This document shows, piece by piece, positions 56,501 through 64,000 of a stretch of DNA of 64,000 nucleotides. Below the pieces are notes generated by a model. That model was given only the letters and a program-made list of their open reading frames with translations. It searched no databases and had not been told where the DNA came from. The DNA comes from SAT2750 sp964476375 (GTDB lineage: Bacteria; Planctomycetota; Planctomycetia; Pirellulales; Pirellulaceae): NCBI GenBank assembly GCA_964476375.1, contig CAYYZW010000053.1, positions 8,177 to 72,176 on the forward strand, given 5' to 3'. The position numbers and the translations under genes are program-made. Positions within the stretch are counted from its first letter, which is position 1. Each line of letters begins with the position of its first letter.

Positions 56501-57157
56501 ATGGGATTCTCAATGTTTGTGAGCTTTGATGGGATCGATGGGGTCGGTAAGTCCACGCAGCTGCAACTGACTTCCGCCTGGCTTGAGCAGCTGGGATACC
56601 AGGTGACCTGTTGCCGTGATCCCGGGAGTACTCCCCTGGGGGAATCGATTCGTGAGATTATCCTCAATCGCAAACAGCTTCCTGTTTCCATCCGTAGCGA
56701 AATGCTGCTCTACATGACTGCCCGCGCCCAGCTGGTAGAAGAAATTATCAAGCCCGCCCTGGACCAGGGCCGAGTCGTTCTTTCGGACCGATTCCTTCTT
56801 TCGAATGTCGTCTACCAGGGGCATGCCGGCGGCCTCGATCCGGCAACGGTCTGGGAGACCGGCCTGGTTGCCACGGGGGGAATTCTGCCGCACCTCTCGA
56901 TTGTTTTCAACATGGAATTATCCGAAGCAATGGCTCGGCTGGGTGGAGAAAAAGACCGCATGGAATCGCGCGGTGAGGATTTTTTCACAAAGGTCCAGGC
57001 AGGTTTCTTGCATGAGGCAGAACGTGACCCTGGCAGTATTCACGTTGTGGATGCGGTTGGAAGCCAGGAGGATGTCCAGCAGCGTGTGCAGGTGATCATC
57101 CAGCAAAAGCTTAAGACGTCCACCTTGGTGGACCAGGCGGGGAGTGAGATCACGTGA
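56501..57157 (+). CDS. tmk: Thymidylate kinase
   Basis: A 218-residue kinase with P-loop FDGIDGVGKST, the DRF(L/Y)-type motif in VVLSDRFLLSNVVYQG and a lid with RME. It phosphorylates dTMP. The normal DR(Y/F) and AYQG motifs are conserved in form. The start is ATG 56501 with AGGGG upstream; GTG 56492 is possible. Its TGA overlaps the holB GTG (GTGA), so translation is coupled, a common tmk-holB arrangement. Confidence 0.93.
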   Translation: MGFSMFVSFDGIDGVGKSTQLQLTSAWLEQLGYQVTCCRDPGSTPLGESIREIILNRKQLPVSIRSEMLLYMTARAQLVEEIIKPALDQGRVVLSDRFLLSNVVYQGHAGGLDPATVWETGLVATGGILPHLSIVFNMELSEAMARLGGEKDRMESRGEDFFTKVQAGFLHEAERDPGSIHVVDAVGSQEDVQQRVQVIIQQKLKTSTLVDQAGSEIT

Positions 57158-58224
57158 GCTGGTGCGGCATTGAAGGACATGACAGGGTCGTGGAGCGATT
57201 TCGTGGATGGCTGCGATCCGGGAAACTCCCTTCCACATTTCTTTTTGTTGGACCCAGGGGGAGTGGCAAGCGGAGTTTTGCCAGGCAACTCGCACGTTGC
57301 CTGCATTGTGAATCCCATGCCGACGAGGAACTGAAGTCCTGCGGGGAATGTGCCGCCTGCAGGCAGGTCGATGCAGAAAGTCACCCGGATATTGTGGAAG
57401 AGGCCCTGCCGAAAGGAAAAGCGATTATCCCGATTGCTGCTCTTATCGGTGATCCAGACCACCGGATGCGAGAAGGATTCTGTTACGAGCTATCCCTCAA
57501 GCCGATGTACGGACGTTGGCGAATCGGAATCCTCGATGATGCCGATACGCTCTGTAACCAGGCTGCCAGGTCAAGCCAGTTCGCAGCGGCAAACAGCCTG
57601 CTGAAGATGCTCGAAGAACCCCCTCCGCAGGCCCTCATTGTCCTGGTTGCTGAAAGCGAACAGCAACTGCTTCCTACTATTCGTTCTCGTAGCCAGGTGA
57701 TCCGATTCCAGCCGCTGGAAACTGGTGTTGTGAGAAAGATCCTGCTGGAGAAGGAGCTGGTGGAGGATTCTCAGCGTGCTCTCTTGCTCAGTGAGTGTAG
57801 CCACGGGAGTGTATCACGAGCGGTGGAAATGAACCGGGATGATTTCATAGAATTTCGTGGCAGGCTGTTCCAGTCGCTGGCCGATCGCCAGGCACCGCTG
57901 GCCGAGAAGATTGAACTTGTCAGTAATTATGTGGATGCAGGAGGATCCAAGGAGGCAGTGGTTCGTCGTGGGCGGATACGTGAAGCGATTCGGTTGGCAA
58001 TGGATTTTTACCAGCAGTTGATGCGGCACGAGCTTGGGATCGAGGTGCAGGGTGACTTGCTGTTGCGGGAGATTGTCCAAAAGCGGGTCGAGCAGGGAGT
58101 CCCGGCTGCGGAGGAACTGACCAGCCGGTTGGATATCTGCCTGGCTGCCGAGACAGATATCCTCCGCAACCTGAATGTGGGGAATATTATTCCGGCCTGG
58201 CTTGCCGAGCTCCACAGCTGTTAA
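57154..58224 (+). CDS. holB: DNA polymerase III subunit delta'
   Basis: A 356-residue clamp-loader subunit. GPRGSGKRS (residues 33-41) is the P-loop-like stretch. The zinc-binding cysteines are CLHC with CGEC and C (Cys49/52, Cys63, Cys66, Cys69). LKMLEEPPPQALIVLVAES and TIRSRSQVIRF are the sensor and arginine regions. It helps load the sliding clamp. It is co-translated with tmk. Confidence 0.9.
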   Translation: MSWCGIEGHDRVVERFRGWLRSGKLPSTFLFVGPRGSGKRSFARQLARCLHCESHADEELKSCGECAACRQVDAESHPDIVEEALPKGKAIIPIAALIGDPDHRMREGFCYELSLKPMYGRWRIGILDDADTLCNQAARSSQFAAANSLLKMLEEPPPQALIVLVAESEQQLLPTIRSRSQVIRFQPLETGVVRKILLEKELVEDSQRALLLSECSHGSVSRAVEMNRDDFIEFRGRLFQSLADRQAPLAEKIELVSNYVDAGGSKEAVVRRGRIREAIRLAMDFYQQLMRHELGIEVQGDLLLREIVQKRVEQGVPAAEELTSRLDICLAAETDILRNLNVGNIIPAWLAELHSC

Positions 58225-58238
58225 TACCTGAAGGACCC

Positions 58239-58661
58239 TCAGGATATACCCTGGAGAGTCAACACCAGGGATCGTCCGCTGGCCCGGTTTCGGTGCTCAC
58301 AAAGGTAGATGCCCTGCCAGGTTCCAAGCGCCAGGCGCCCCTCGCGGACCGGGATAGTGAGATTGGCGCCGAGCAGTGAGGATTTGACATGGGCCGGCAT
58401 ATCGTCCGGGCCTTCCATCGTGTGTACGTAGGGAAGATCCTCAGGGGCAATGGTGTTGAGGGCCATTTCCAGGTCCCGGGGTACGTCTGCATCGGCGTTT
58501 TCATTGATCGACAAGGAAGCGGATGTATGCTGGATAAAGACGTGGAGAAGGCCATGTTGAAGCTGCGATATTTCAGGCAAGGCCTCCCATACCGCAGAAG
58601 TGACCAGGTGGAATCCACGAGAGAAAGGTGGAAGTTGTAGCGTGGTCTGATGCCAGAACAT
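58239..58661 (-). CDS. YjbQ family (UPF0047) protein
   Basis: A 140-residue single-domain protein with the family blocks VFIQHTSASLSINENADADV, HTMEGPDDMPAHVKS and LGTWQGIYLCEH. Members show weak thiamine-phosphate-synthase-like activity; the true role is unclear. The histidines form a putative metal site. It converges on holB with 14 bases between stops. Confidence 0.9.
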   Translation of the reverse strand: MFWHQTTLQLPPFSRGFHLVTSAVWEALPEISQLQHGLLHVFIQHTSASLSINENADADVPRDLEMALNTIAPEDLPYVHTMEGPDDMPAHVKSSLLGANLTIPVREGRLALGTWQGIYLCEHRNRASGRSLVLTLQGIS

Positions 58662-58819
58662 AGAGACTTCCCTTATTGTCCATGTGGTGCCAAGAGGGAG
58701 AAGAGGGCATATGGTAACAGGAATAGTCTCCCCTTTTTACCTGTCTTGGCAGCTGTTTCCTGGCTTCAGCTGTCCACGACTCTGTTTTTTAAAAAACACC
58801 CAATAAAACGGAAAAATGC

Positions 58820-58847
58820 TTGACATCAAGAACGCCGGGCTCATAAT
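58820..58847 (+). promoter_or_regulatory. Strong sigma70-type promoter
   Basis: TTGACA (58820-58825) and CATAAT (58842-58847) are 16 bases apart, eleven of twelve consensus matches. Transcription would begin near 58854, about 345 bases before the next gene. Confidence 0.65.
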
Positions 58848-58861
58848 AGTACGCTTCTAAA

Positions 58862-58943
58862 CCGGTGAGGCATTCTTGGTGCTTCGTGGGTCGCCAGCAC
58901 CCTCTGCTGGCTCACGACCTACCCAGCGTTCTCGAGTGACCGG
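58862..58943 (+). ncRNA. Candidate structured RNA or long leader
   Basis: CCGGT (58862-58866) can pair with ACCGG (58939-58943). GGTCG and CGACC form an inner stem, and CCAGCA (58894-58899) with TGCTGG (58905-58910) makes a perfect apical hairpin with a five-base loop. This makes one long rod starting just after the predicted transcription start. It lacks the conserved GGAAG tetraloop region of SRP RNA, so no known family is claimed. Confidence 0.4.
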
Positions 58944-59198
58944 GGCATTTGTTCATGCATGAGTGAGCTTGACTGCATATTTAATTGATGCTGGAAGCCC
59001 CTTGAGGTTGTCGAGGACAGAGATTGACAAGGAAGCACTGGTAACGAACAGCACAATACATTTTAACCAGCCGGAATGAACCTTTTGGTGAGATGACTGC
59101 CCTTTCATTATGGCATCGAATCCCCGGGTTTTCACAGGTGACGAGTCGTACTGTCCCCCGTTATTCCGACCAATTTTTCAGTTAAGGATGAAGAGACA

Positions 59199-59423
59199 AT
59201 GAAGAAACCACATAACGTATTTGAGGCCATTTTAAAGCATGGCCATGATGAGGACTTTTCTCCGGAAGAGTCCGATGAGTTCGACGCCACAAACGCTCCT
59301 GCCGGATCCGAGGACAAGATCGAGATCATGCGGCGACGGATGGAAAAAGGTGTGCCGCTTTGGCACTGCCATGATCGAACAGATTACAGCGGCCTGACAG
59401 GGGCTGTGCATCCCCGCGAGTAG
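59199..59423 (+). CDS. Small planctomycete protein
   Basis: A 74-residue acidic protein. KIEIMRRRMEKGVPLWHCHDRTDY recalls a C-terminal motif seen in small proteins common in planctomycetes, with a helix of the form KIxxLRxRxxxGxPLxHxxD. Function is unknown. AAGGA lies upstream of ATG 59199. It is followed by a strong terminator and lies downstream of the near-consensus promoter. Confidence 0.6.
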   Translation: MKKPHNVFEAILKHGHDEDFSPEESDEFDATNAPAGSEDKIEIMRRRMEKGVPLWHCHDRTDYSGLTGAVHPRE

Positions 59424-59445
59424 TGTGGGATAACAATGCAAATAG

Positions 59446-59482
59446 AAAAAACCCCGGTGATTTATTTCACCGGGGTTTTTTT
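59446..59482. terminator. Bidirectional intrinsic terminator
   Basis: CCCCGGTGA (59452-59460) and TCACCGGGG (59467-59475) form a 9-bp stem, flanked by an A-run before it and a T-run after it. It can end the small gene on the plus strand and the cytochrome/WD40 gene on the minus strand. Confidence 0.9.
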
Positions 59483-59506
59483 GTTGAGCTCTGGTGGAAA
59501 ATCCGA

Positions 59507-62281
59507 TCAACTTTCCGGGGATGGCTCTTCCGGTTCCTGGGGATGACGAATAGAGCTTAGCTGTTGCTCGAATCCATCCACGACGTTTTCTGCTTCGCCG
59601 ACGGTCTCGGCAACCGCTTCCGCCTGCTTGGTCATTTCGGCAAGCTTGGCCTCGAACGGTTTTAATGCAACGGCCCTTTCCTCGGCCTGTTTTCCGGCAT
59701 CGACCAGTACGACATTGGCGGCGGCTGCCTGCTTCTCGTTTTCCACCACCGTTGCCTTGGATGTCTCCACCACTTTTAACTTGGCAACCACATCCTTTTG
59801 CAATTCCAGGATTTCCGCTTCCTTCTTGCTGACGAGTGCCACCAGTGTCTCTGCGGCCTGGGCAAGTTCCTTGTCCTCGGCACTCTTGGCCGCCGCTTCC
59901 TTGGCACTGGTGACGGCAACGGTCAGTGACTTGATAGCCGTCTCCAGCGTGGCCGCGGCCTTGATGGCAGCCTGGTGGTTGCCCTCCGCGGTGGCCTGTG
60001 CCTTCTTGGCAGTTTCCACGGTAGCACGCAGGGCATCGTATTGCGCCTGTGCGTCGGTGACTGCTTTCTGGGCGGCAGCGAGGGCGGCAGCAGCGGTATC
60101 GTACTCTCCCTTGGCTGCATCAACTTCACCCTGTTTCTCGGCCTGTACCTGTTGACGCTTGGCAAGTTCGTCCAGGGCCCCATCTCGCTGGCCCAGCAGT
60201 TTGTTGAGTTGCTCAACAAACTGGATCTCGTTCTGCCACAGCGCGACCAGGTCCGATGTCTTCGCAACGACAGCTTGGGCGTCCGTGGCAGCTTTGAGGT
60301 CAACCGCTGCTTTTTCGACAGCTGGCTTGACTGCAGCATCGGCCTTGACCTGGACTGCCTGGGCATCCTTGTAGGCCACGTCACCCTCCTTGGCAGCCTT
60401 GTCTGCTGCGACCAGGACCGTCTTGGCCGTCTCCAGCAGCTTGGCTTCGGCCGCCATGGTTTTCTGGCCATCGGCGAGCGTTGCAGCACGGCTGTTGGTG
60501 GCGGCCAGCAGTTTGGCCGCGATCTCGGCAAGTTCCTTGTCTTCTTTTGCTTTTTCTGCAGCACCCTGTGCCTTGGCCAGGGATTCTTTGAGCAATGGAA
60601 CCACGGGCTCAAGAGCTGTCACAATGGCCTTGGCGGCATCATAACGAGCAGTAATGTCGACGACGTTTTTCTTGGCTGTCACAAGCCGTGCCGCCGTTGT
60701 CTCGGCAATGGCACGTGTGTCGACCACCGCCTTGTTGGCTAGGACAAGCTCCGCTTCGGCCTTCTTGGCAAGCTCCGTAGAAGCGGTGGATGTCTCGGCC
60801 AGGGGCTTGTACGTTGCTTCTGCCTCTGCATGCTGTGAGACCGCTGTCTCAAGCCTGGCCTTCAGGTAGGGTGGATTGGGATTCAGGTTGCCAAGACGGG
60901 CTCCATCTTCGGCATTCCAGATCCGGATTTCACCGGTCCAGTCACCACTGATCGCCCGGTTTGTCTCATCACAGAAGGAGGTTCTCAGGGCAAGGTCACC
61001 GAAAGCTTCAAAGGCTCGCTGCTGGCCACCGTTTTGATCCCACAGCTTGGTGACCTTGTCACGGCCACAGGAAATGATCCGGCCGTCCCTGGTAAAATCG
61101 ATCGAGGCGGCGCCCCCACCATGGGCCCCCCAGTTCTTGACCTGGCCACCATTTTCCATTTCCCAAAGCCTGATTGCGCCATCCTCGCCGCAGGAGGCAA
61201 GAATATTCGAATCCCCACGCCAGGAGAGATCGGTGATTGCTCCACCATGCCCACCCAGTTTGAGGTATTCCCGTCCGGTCGCTGCTTCCCAGACGAAGAG
61301 GCCACCATTTCGATCCGCGGTCGCCAGCAGAACTCCATCGGGGCTGAAGGAGGCACAGTAGATCCACTCGGTATGTTTCTTGGGAATCTCGTATTCCAGT
61401 TCACCGGTCCCGGTTGAATAGACGCGAACCACCTTGCCAGCGCTTCCCAGCGCGATCAGCGAATGGTCTGAACTGATATCTGCACCAAGGACCGAGTCGA
61501 ATTCATCCCCGACCTCGATGATGCGTTCGCCGCTGTCAATGCTCCATACAACGACCTTTCCGGTTGCTCCGGCACGACCGCCACCAGCGACGAGCAGGCT
61601 TCCATTCCGACTGAACTCGAGAACCTCAACAACTCCTTCCTCGAAGGAGAAGGTACCTGCCAACTCGAGTGTTTTCGTGTTGTAGAGCAGGACCTGCTTG
61701 GGGGAGGCAATTGCCACCAGTGGAGCCCAGGGGCTGGTCGCCATGGCAGTGACTGCCCCGGTACGGGTTGTCGAGCTCCAGGGTTCCAGGCTCAGGCGGC
61801 CCGGCATCGGGATTGTCTCGGGACGTGTCCCTGGATCCGTCATCACCAGGCTGATCTTGGGTTTCTTGGGGACGAATGCCTTACTGCCGGCATTTTCCAG
61901 TGCCCCGCCATTGATCCAGTCCCGGATCGTGTTGATCGATTCGTCAGGCAGCTTGTCCGCCTTGGGTGGCATGAACGGTTCTGAATCGTGCGTGATGAGC
62001 AGGAACAGGTAACTGTCATCCGCACTTCCCGGTTCAATCACATCCCCAGAACCACCCCCCTGCATCAGGTTGGTGTAATTACTCATATCCAGGTCACCAC
62101 TCTTTTTACTGGTGTTGTGGCATGCACTGCACTTGGCACGGAAGATAGGCTGGACATGTTCCTCAAAGGTAATCCGGACAGCTTCCTTCTCTTCCTCAGC
62201 AGACCCTTTGGAGACAAGGACCAGGGCGCAGACCGCCAGCGAGGCAGTCACCAGGAACAGATGGTGCAGGGGAGATCTCAT
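59507..62281 (-). CDS. Planctomycete cytochrome / WD40 / coiled-coil protein
   Basis: A 924-residue exported protein. GGAG lies six bases before ATG 62281. It has a signal peptide, then a planctomycete cytochrome module with CSACH (Cys51-His55) and FMPPKADKL (axial Met region). A WD40-type propeller comes next (about 170-460, with units ending LFVWEAA, IRLWEME, TKLWDQN, IRIWNAE). A 430-residue Ala/Lys/Glu-rich coiled coil (59555-60865) completes it. The coil contains two related units with EDKELA (60410-60592 and 59744-59938). It is downstream of, and nine bases from, the DUF1549/DUF1553 gene. Confidence 0.85.
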   Translation of the reverse strand: MRSPLHHLFLVTASLAVCALVLVSKGSAEEEKEAVRITFEEHVQPIFRAKCSACHNTSKKSGDLDMSNYTNLMQGGGSGDVIEPGSADDSYLFLLITHDSEPFMPPKADKLPDESINTIRDWINGGALENAGSKAFVPKKPKISLVMTDPGTRPETIPMPGRLSLEPWSSTTRTGAVTAMATSPWAPLVAIASPKQVLLYNTKTLELAGTFSFEEGVVEVLEFSRNGSLLVAGGGRAGATGKVVVWSIDSGERIIEVGDEFDSVLGADISSDHSLIALGSAGKVVRVYSTGTGELEYEIPKKHTEWIYCASFSPDGVLLATADRNGGLFVWEAATGREYLKLGGHGGAITDLSWRGDSNILASCGEDGAIRLWEMENGGQVKNWGAHGGGAASIDFTRDGRIISCGRDKVTKLWDQNGGQQRAFEAFGDLALRTSFCDETNRAISGDWTGEIRIWNAEDGARLGNLNPNPPYLKARLETAVSQHAEAEATYKPLAETSTASTELAKKAEAELVLANKAVVDTRAIAETTAARLVTAKKNVVDITARYDAAKAIVTALEPVVPLLKESLAKAQGAAEKAKEDKELAEIAAKLLAATNSRAATLADGQKTMAAEAKLLETAKTVLVAADKAAKEGDVAYKDAQAVQVKADAAVKPAVEKAAVDLKAATDAQAVVAKTSDLVALWQNEIQFVEQLNKLLGQRDGALDELAKRQQVQAEKQGEVDAAKGEYDTAAAALAAAQKAVTDAQAQYDALRATVETAKKAQATAEGNHQAAIKAAATLETAIKSLTVAVTSAKEAAAKSAEDKELAQAAETLVALVSKKEAEILELQKDVVAKLKVVETSKATVVENEKQAAAANVVLVDAGKQAEERAVALKPFEAKLAEMTKQAEAVAETVGEAENVVDGFEQQLSSIRHPQEPEEPSPES

Positions 62282-62338
62282 CGCTTTCTCCAATTCCACG
62301 GGAGGGGGGGATGTGCTGCCAGGCAGCAAACGAGGGGA

Positions 62339-64000
62339 TTAGTGATTGAAAATAAACTCACGAGAATTCAGCAGTGACCAGAAGATGTCTTCCAGCACCT
62401 GCGTGGGGTTCTCCTTGTTTTCTTCAAGGATGGCATGAAAGGCTGCTGATTCCTTTTCCAGCGGCTTGCGGGAAAGGCAGCTAATATAGAGTTCCTCGAT
62501 CAGTACCTGGGGTGTTCCAATCGAGGCAGCAGCTTCCACCTGGGCCACAGCAGCGGTGACCGCATCGTCGGCTTTTTGCTTTGCTGCCTCCGCTGTCTTC
62601 ACCCTGGTCGTTGTATCCGCCACAGCAGTTTTGGCGACCTTGACGGCTTCCTCGGCTGCCTTGCGTGCTGCCTCGGCATCCTGGGCTGCCTTTGCCGCAG
62701 CCTCCGCGGCTGCGGCCAGGTCCTGGTTGTCTGCTGCATTCTTGGCTGCCTCGGCGGCGGCGTTGGATTTCTCCGTCGCTTCCTTGGCTGCCTGGGTCAG
62801 GTCCGCCAGTTGTTTTTCCGCCGTCACCAGCTGCTGCTGTGCCGTTTCCAGGGCACCCTTGGCCGTTTCGAGACTCGCCAGGGCAACTTTCTGCACTTCA
62901 TCCGCAGTGGTCTTGGCAGCGGTTGCATCAGCCCTGGCCTTGTCTCCCTCGGCAACACGTTTCTGGATGACCTGACCCTGGGTGATCTTGCTGTTCACGG
63001 TATCGCCATTGATCATATGGAGGGCCTGCGAGAGGTTCGGTTCCATCTTCACTTCACATGAGCAGACGGAACCACGCGAGGCGCGGCCAAAAGTGGTCAG
63101 GAAATAAGTGGAGGTGTTTCCGTTGGCAATCTGGACGGCGCGGGCACCCAGCGGCAGGCCGCCGAACTTGTTTTTCGTGTCGGTAACCTGGCTGATCACG
63201 TCAAAGAGAATCTCGGCACGAATGCGACGCAGGCTTGCATGGGAGAAGTTCGTGGTGTCTTTCTCGTTCGTCTCGTTGGTCTGGGTCGAGAGCTGGTATG
63301 TACGAGAGACGCAGATATCGCGAACGAGTTTCTTGAAATCGTACTTGTAATTGGTAAAACGCTGTGCCAGTTCAGCAAGTAATTCCTCGTTGACCGGAGG
63401 ATTACTGACACGGACATCGTCCACCTCGTCGATGATCCCCTTGCCCATGAAATGAGCCCAGACGATATTTGCCAGGTTGCGGGCGAAGTAGGGATTATCT
63501 GGAGAAGCCAGCCAGTTGGCGAGTACAACCCGTCGGTCCTTACCAGTCAGGTCGGGTTCCTCGGCACCCAGGAACTTGGGTTTCATTACCCGGCCACCAA
63601 CCGCATGGTTAACCTCGCCACTATTACTGTTAAAGACAATTGTCTCACGGGGATCTTCCCCCCGCTTGCGTCCGATCTGGGCAAAGAAGGCAGCGAAGGC
63701 GTAGTAATCATCCATCGTCCAGCGATCAAATGGGTGGTTGTGACACTGGGCACACTGGGTCCGCATTCCCATGAAAACCTGGGCGATGTTCTCGGAGACC
63801 TTGAGCGTGTTGGTTTCATTCTGGTAGTAATTTGTTGCCGCATTGGCAAATGTGCCACCACTGGCTCCGAGCAACTCCTGGACCATCACGTCCATTGAGA
63901 CGTTGTTGGCGATCTTGTCTTGTAGCCAGTTGTAATATCGCAGCATGGACTTGTAAGTGACCTGCTGGGTTGTGCGGATCTGCAGGAGTTCGGCCCATTT
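62339..64000 (-). CDS. DUF1549/DUF1553 protein with coiled-coil insert (5' partial)
   Basis: The frame is open to the right edge, so the N-terminus is outside. In view are the DUF1549 end (KWAELLQIRTT, CAQCHNHPFD) and DUF1553 (NIVWAHFMGKGI, then LRRIRAEILFDVIS). About 155 residues of Ala-rich coiled coil (62519-62986) are inserted between MINGDTVNSKI and the terminal LIEELYISCLSRKP, blocks that are adjacent in ordinary family members. The insert resembles the coil of the downstream WD40 protein (ADNQDLA against EDKELA). It is read before the WD40 gene in one operon. Confidence 0.85.
   Translation of the reverse strand, partial: KWAELLQIRTTQQVTYKSMLRYYNWLQDKIANNVSMDVMVQELLGASGGTFANAATNYYQNETNTLKVSENIAQVFMGMRTQCAQCHNHPFDRWTMDDYYAFAAFFAQIGRKRGEDPRETIVFNSNSGEVNHAVGGRVMKPKFLGAEEPDLTGKDRRVVLANWLASPDNPYFARNLANIVWAHFMGKGIIDEVDDVRVSNPPVNEELLAELAQRFTNYKYDFKKLVRDICVSRTYQLSTQTNETNEKDTTNFSHASLRRIRAEILFDVISQVTDTKNKFGGLPLGARAVQIANGNTSTYFLTTFGRASRGSVCSCEVKMEPNLSQALHMINGDTVNSKITQGQVIQKRVAEGDKARADATAAKTTADEVQKVALASLETAKGALETAQQQLVTAEKQLADLTQAAKEATEKSNAAAEAAKNAADNQDLAAAAEAAAKAAQDAEAARKAAEEAVKVAKTAVADTTTRVKTAEAAKQKADDAVTAAVAQVEAAASIGTPQVLIEELYISCLSRKPLEKESAAFHAILEENKENPTQVLEDIFWSLLNSREFIFNH

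Larger units (their letters stand above)
58662..59198. other. Intergenic region with promoter and structured RNA candidate
   Basis: About 540 bases between yjbQ and a small protein gene. It holds a near-consensus promoter (58820-58847), a rod-like RNA fold (58862-58943), and about 250 further bases with no clear features. Confidence 0.5.

Overview
The window is almost certainly from a planctomycete (Planctomycetota). It carries three DUF1549/DUF1553 proteins, two DUF1501 proteins, CxxCH planctomycete-type cytochromes, two formylglycine sulfatases, ThuA-like and Gfo/Idh/MocA proteins, and many secreted proteins of unknown function. All calls come from reading the sequence; no database search was run. 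Most of the window is G+C-rich with strong Shine-Dalgarno sites. One block (about 17.75-27.5 kb) has a different composition.

Layout. 1-2.3 kb: the C-terminal end of a YyaL/DUF255-type protein runs in frame into an Nfu-type Fe-S scaffold, followed by an ATP-grasp enzyme in TAATG overlap. 2.3-17.7 kb: exported or catabolic genes (Gfo/Idh/MocA oxidoreductase, gamma-glutamyltransferase, beta-propeller proteins, spermidine-synthase-like protein, YfhO-like membrane protein, DUF4198 protein, amidase, PhoD-like phosphatase, ThuA-like protein, sulfatase). 17.7-27.5 kb: a probable acquired island. An interrupted DUF1549/DUF1553 cytochrome gene, DUF1501, a fuconolactonase-like amidohydrolase, an MFS transporter and a VOC protein lie between two imperfect direct repeats of about 145 bp. 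Next comes a GH42-like hydrolase gene with its own promoter and operator-like palindrome, and the block ends at a tRNA-Asn gene. Several palindromic repeats occur in it, two of them inside the cytochrome gene.

27.6-34 kb: a divergent DUF1549/DUF1553 and DUF1501 pair, a second sulfatase and a histone-deacetylase-family protein. 34-36.8 kb: a secreted planctomycete protein, a DUF6580-like membrane protein and a DUF4430 protein. 36.9-43.9 kb: a complete fatty-acid beta-oxidation set on one strand (FadJ-like, thiolase, acyl-CoA ligase, long acyl-CoA dehydrogenase), followed by ispD and tyrS. 46.6-54 kb: mostly uncharacterised envelope and secreted proteins, including a DUF11-type lipoprotein and a TerB-like protein. 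54-58.7 kb: a TolC-family lipoprotein, tmk-holB and yjbQ. 58.7-59.5 kb: a strong promoter, a structured RNA candidate and a small protein gene. 59.5-64 kb: a cytochrome/WD40/coiled-coil protein and a DUF1549/DUF1553 protein split by a coiled-coil insert of the same style. This pair is the best candidate for an undescribed two-component surface assembly.
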